NCBI RefSeq assembly: GCF_000724625.1
Contig: NZ_CP007139.1
Location: 992,001 to 1,056,000 of the forward strand
Reading direction: 5' to 3'
Origin: Fimbriimonas ginsengisoli Gsoil 348
GTDB taxonomy: Bacteria; Armatimonadota; Fimbriimonadia; Fimbriimonadales; Fimbriimonadaceae
DNA: 64,000 nucleotides
This document shows positions 63,582 to 64,000 of the stretch, in pieces. Positions within the stretch are counted from its first letter, which is position 1, and the number at the start of each line of letters is the position of its first letter. The position numbers were made by a program, and so were the translations under genes. The notes under the pieces are model-generated. The model worked only from the letters and a program-made list of their open reading frames with translations, ran no database searches and was not told where the DNA came from.

Positions 63582-64000
63582 ATGAAAGACACATTCGGCA
63601 CACGTATAATGCCGACCCACAAGAGGACTGCCCGGCGAATCGCCGGCATCTTAGCGACCGTTTCGGCCGCGGTTTCGGCATTCGGGCAAGCTCCGAGCAC
63701 CGACACATTCGTCAAGAAGGCACTGGCCGCACCCAGCGAGGGGCGGATCAATCTGCTTGTACAAAACTCGCGATCGATGACGGGGGCCGACGCCGCCAAG
63801 CTGGCGCACCTCGGAGGCTACGTTTACCGGCACCTTCCGATCGTGAAGTCGAATGCGATCAACATCCCAACCAAGAAGCTTCGAAAGCTTCTCAGCCTGC
63901 CGTTCGTCTCGCATGTTTCCGAAGATGTCTCGGTACGCAAGAGCGATGTGTACACCGTCGAGTCGAGCGGCGCGAGCACGGCTTGGCAGCAGTACAGCAC
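63582..64000 (+). CDS. Start of an S8 (subtilisin-like) peptidase gene, cut by the window end
   Basis: Open frame of 139 complete codons that continues past the window end. A basic N-terminus and hydrophobic stretch ending in SAFGQA form a signal peptide. The next part (INLLVQNSRSM, GGYVYRHLPIVKSNAINIP, LPFVSHVSEDVSV) matches the I9-type propeptide of exported subtilases, and STAWQQY is the usual lead into the catalytic domain. Catalytic residues lie outside the window. An alternative ATG is at 63609. Confidence 0.75.
   Translation, partial: MKDTFGTRIMPTHKRTARRIAGILATVSAAVSAFGQAPSTDTFVKKALAAPSEGRINLLVQNSRSMTGADAAKLAHLGGYVYRHLPIVKSNAINIPTKKLRKLLSLPFVSHVSEDVSVRKSDVYTVESSGASTAWQQYS

Overview
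The window is chromosomal DNA of a high-GC bacterium with tightly packed operons, many 4-nt start/stop overlaps and frequent GTG/TTG starts. A type II/IV-like prepilin with an N-terminal cleavage/methylation signal and a C-terminal H-x9-DG motif, several BlaI/BlaR1 pairs, Tat-exported glycoside hydrolases and a HemQ-type heme pathway together suggest Armatimonadota (Fimbriimonas-like) or a neighbouring phylum such as Planctomycetota. This assignment is inference from gene content only. I found no rRNA, tRNA, CRISPR array, phage or IS transposase.

Layout. 1-1.4 kb: cyclophilin lipoprotein and a single-domain response regulator. 1.5-6.9 kb (minus): a five-gene cluster with two coiled-coil/membrane proteins of unknown function, an ABC ATPase, a permease, and a membrane-anchored substrate-binding protein fused to an OmpA peptidoglycan-binding domain. 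7.2-9.7 kb: two-subunit molybdenum hydroxylase (IorAB type). 10.1-11.1 kb: GH43-like protein. 11.4-21.0 kb: a nearly complete heme operon (hemA-C-D-B-Q, a repeat-filled gap, hemL-E-Y-H) whose HemQ points to the coproporphyrin-dependent route. 21.1-28.5 kb: membrane protein, aldo/keto reductase and AGE-family epimerase flanked by short tandem repeats, a BlaI/BlaR1 pair with visible operators, a glycosyltransferase and an M23 peptidase. 28.6-37.7 kb: Ig-like lipoprotein, Gly/Pro-rich exported protein, polygalacturonase, alpha-galactosidase-like enzyme, mannose-1-phosphate guanylyltransferase and a UDP-glucuronate decarboxylase-like enzyme.

37.8-43.8 kb (minus): assimilatory sulfur genes cysH (APS-reductase type), sulfite reductase, siroheme synthase, ferredoxin, cysE, cysK. 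44-47.7 kb: PAS histidine kinase, Hsp20, PH-like membrane protein, prepilin. 47.9-53.8 kb: sulfonate-type ABC importer, Rrf2 regulator and cysDN. The CysN C-terminus carries a degenerate APS-kinase domain, which fits a pathway that reduces APS directly. 53.9-56.0 kb: second BlaI/BlaR1 pair, with palindromic operators and an unusual tail containing two secretin-signature-like motifs. 56-60.7 kb: ImuB-like plus DnaE2/ImuC-like mutagenic polymerase operon. 60.9-63.4 kb: HD-GYP/GAF/GGDEF protein. The window ends inside an S8-peptidase-like gene preceded by two LacI-type palindromes.

Functional themes are heme and siroheme synthesis, sulfate and sulfonate assimilation feeding cysteine, carbohydrate breakdown and sugar-nucleotide synthesis, and envelope-stress sensing. 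Dispersed palindromic intergenic repeats are common; some reach into reading frames (hemY) or supply the last codons of genes (UXS, AKR).
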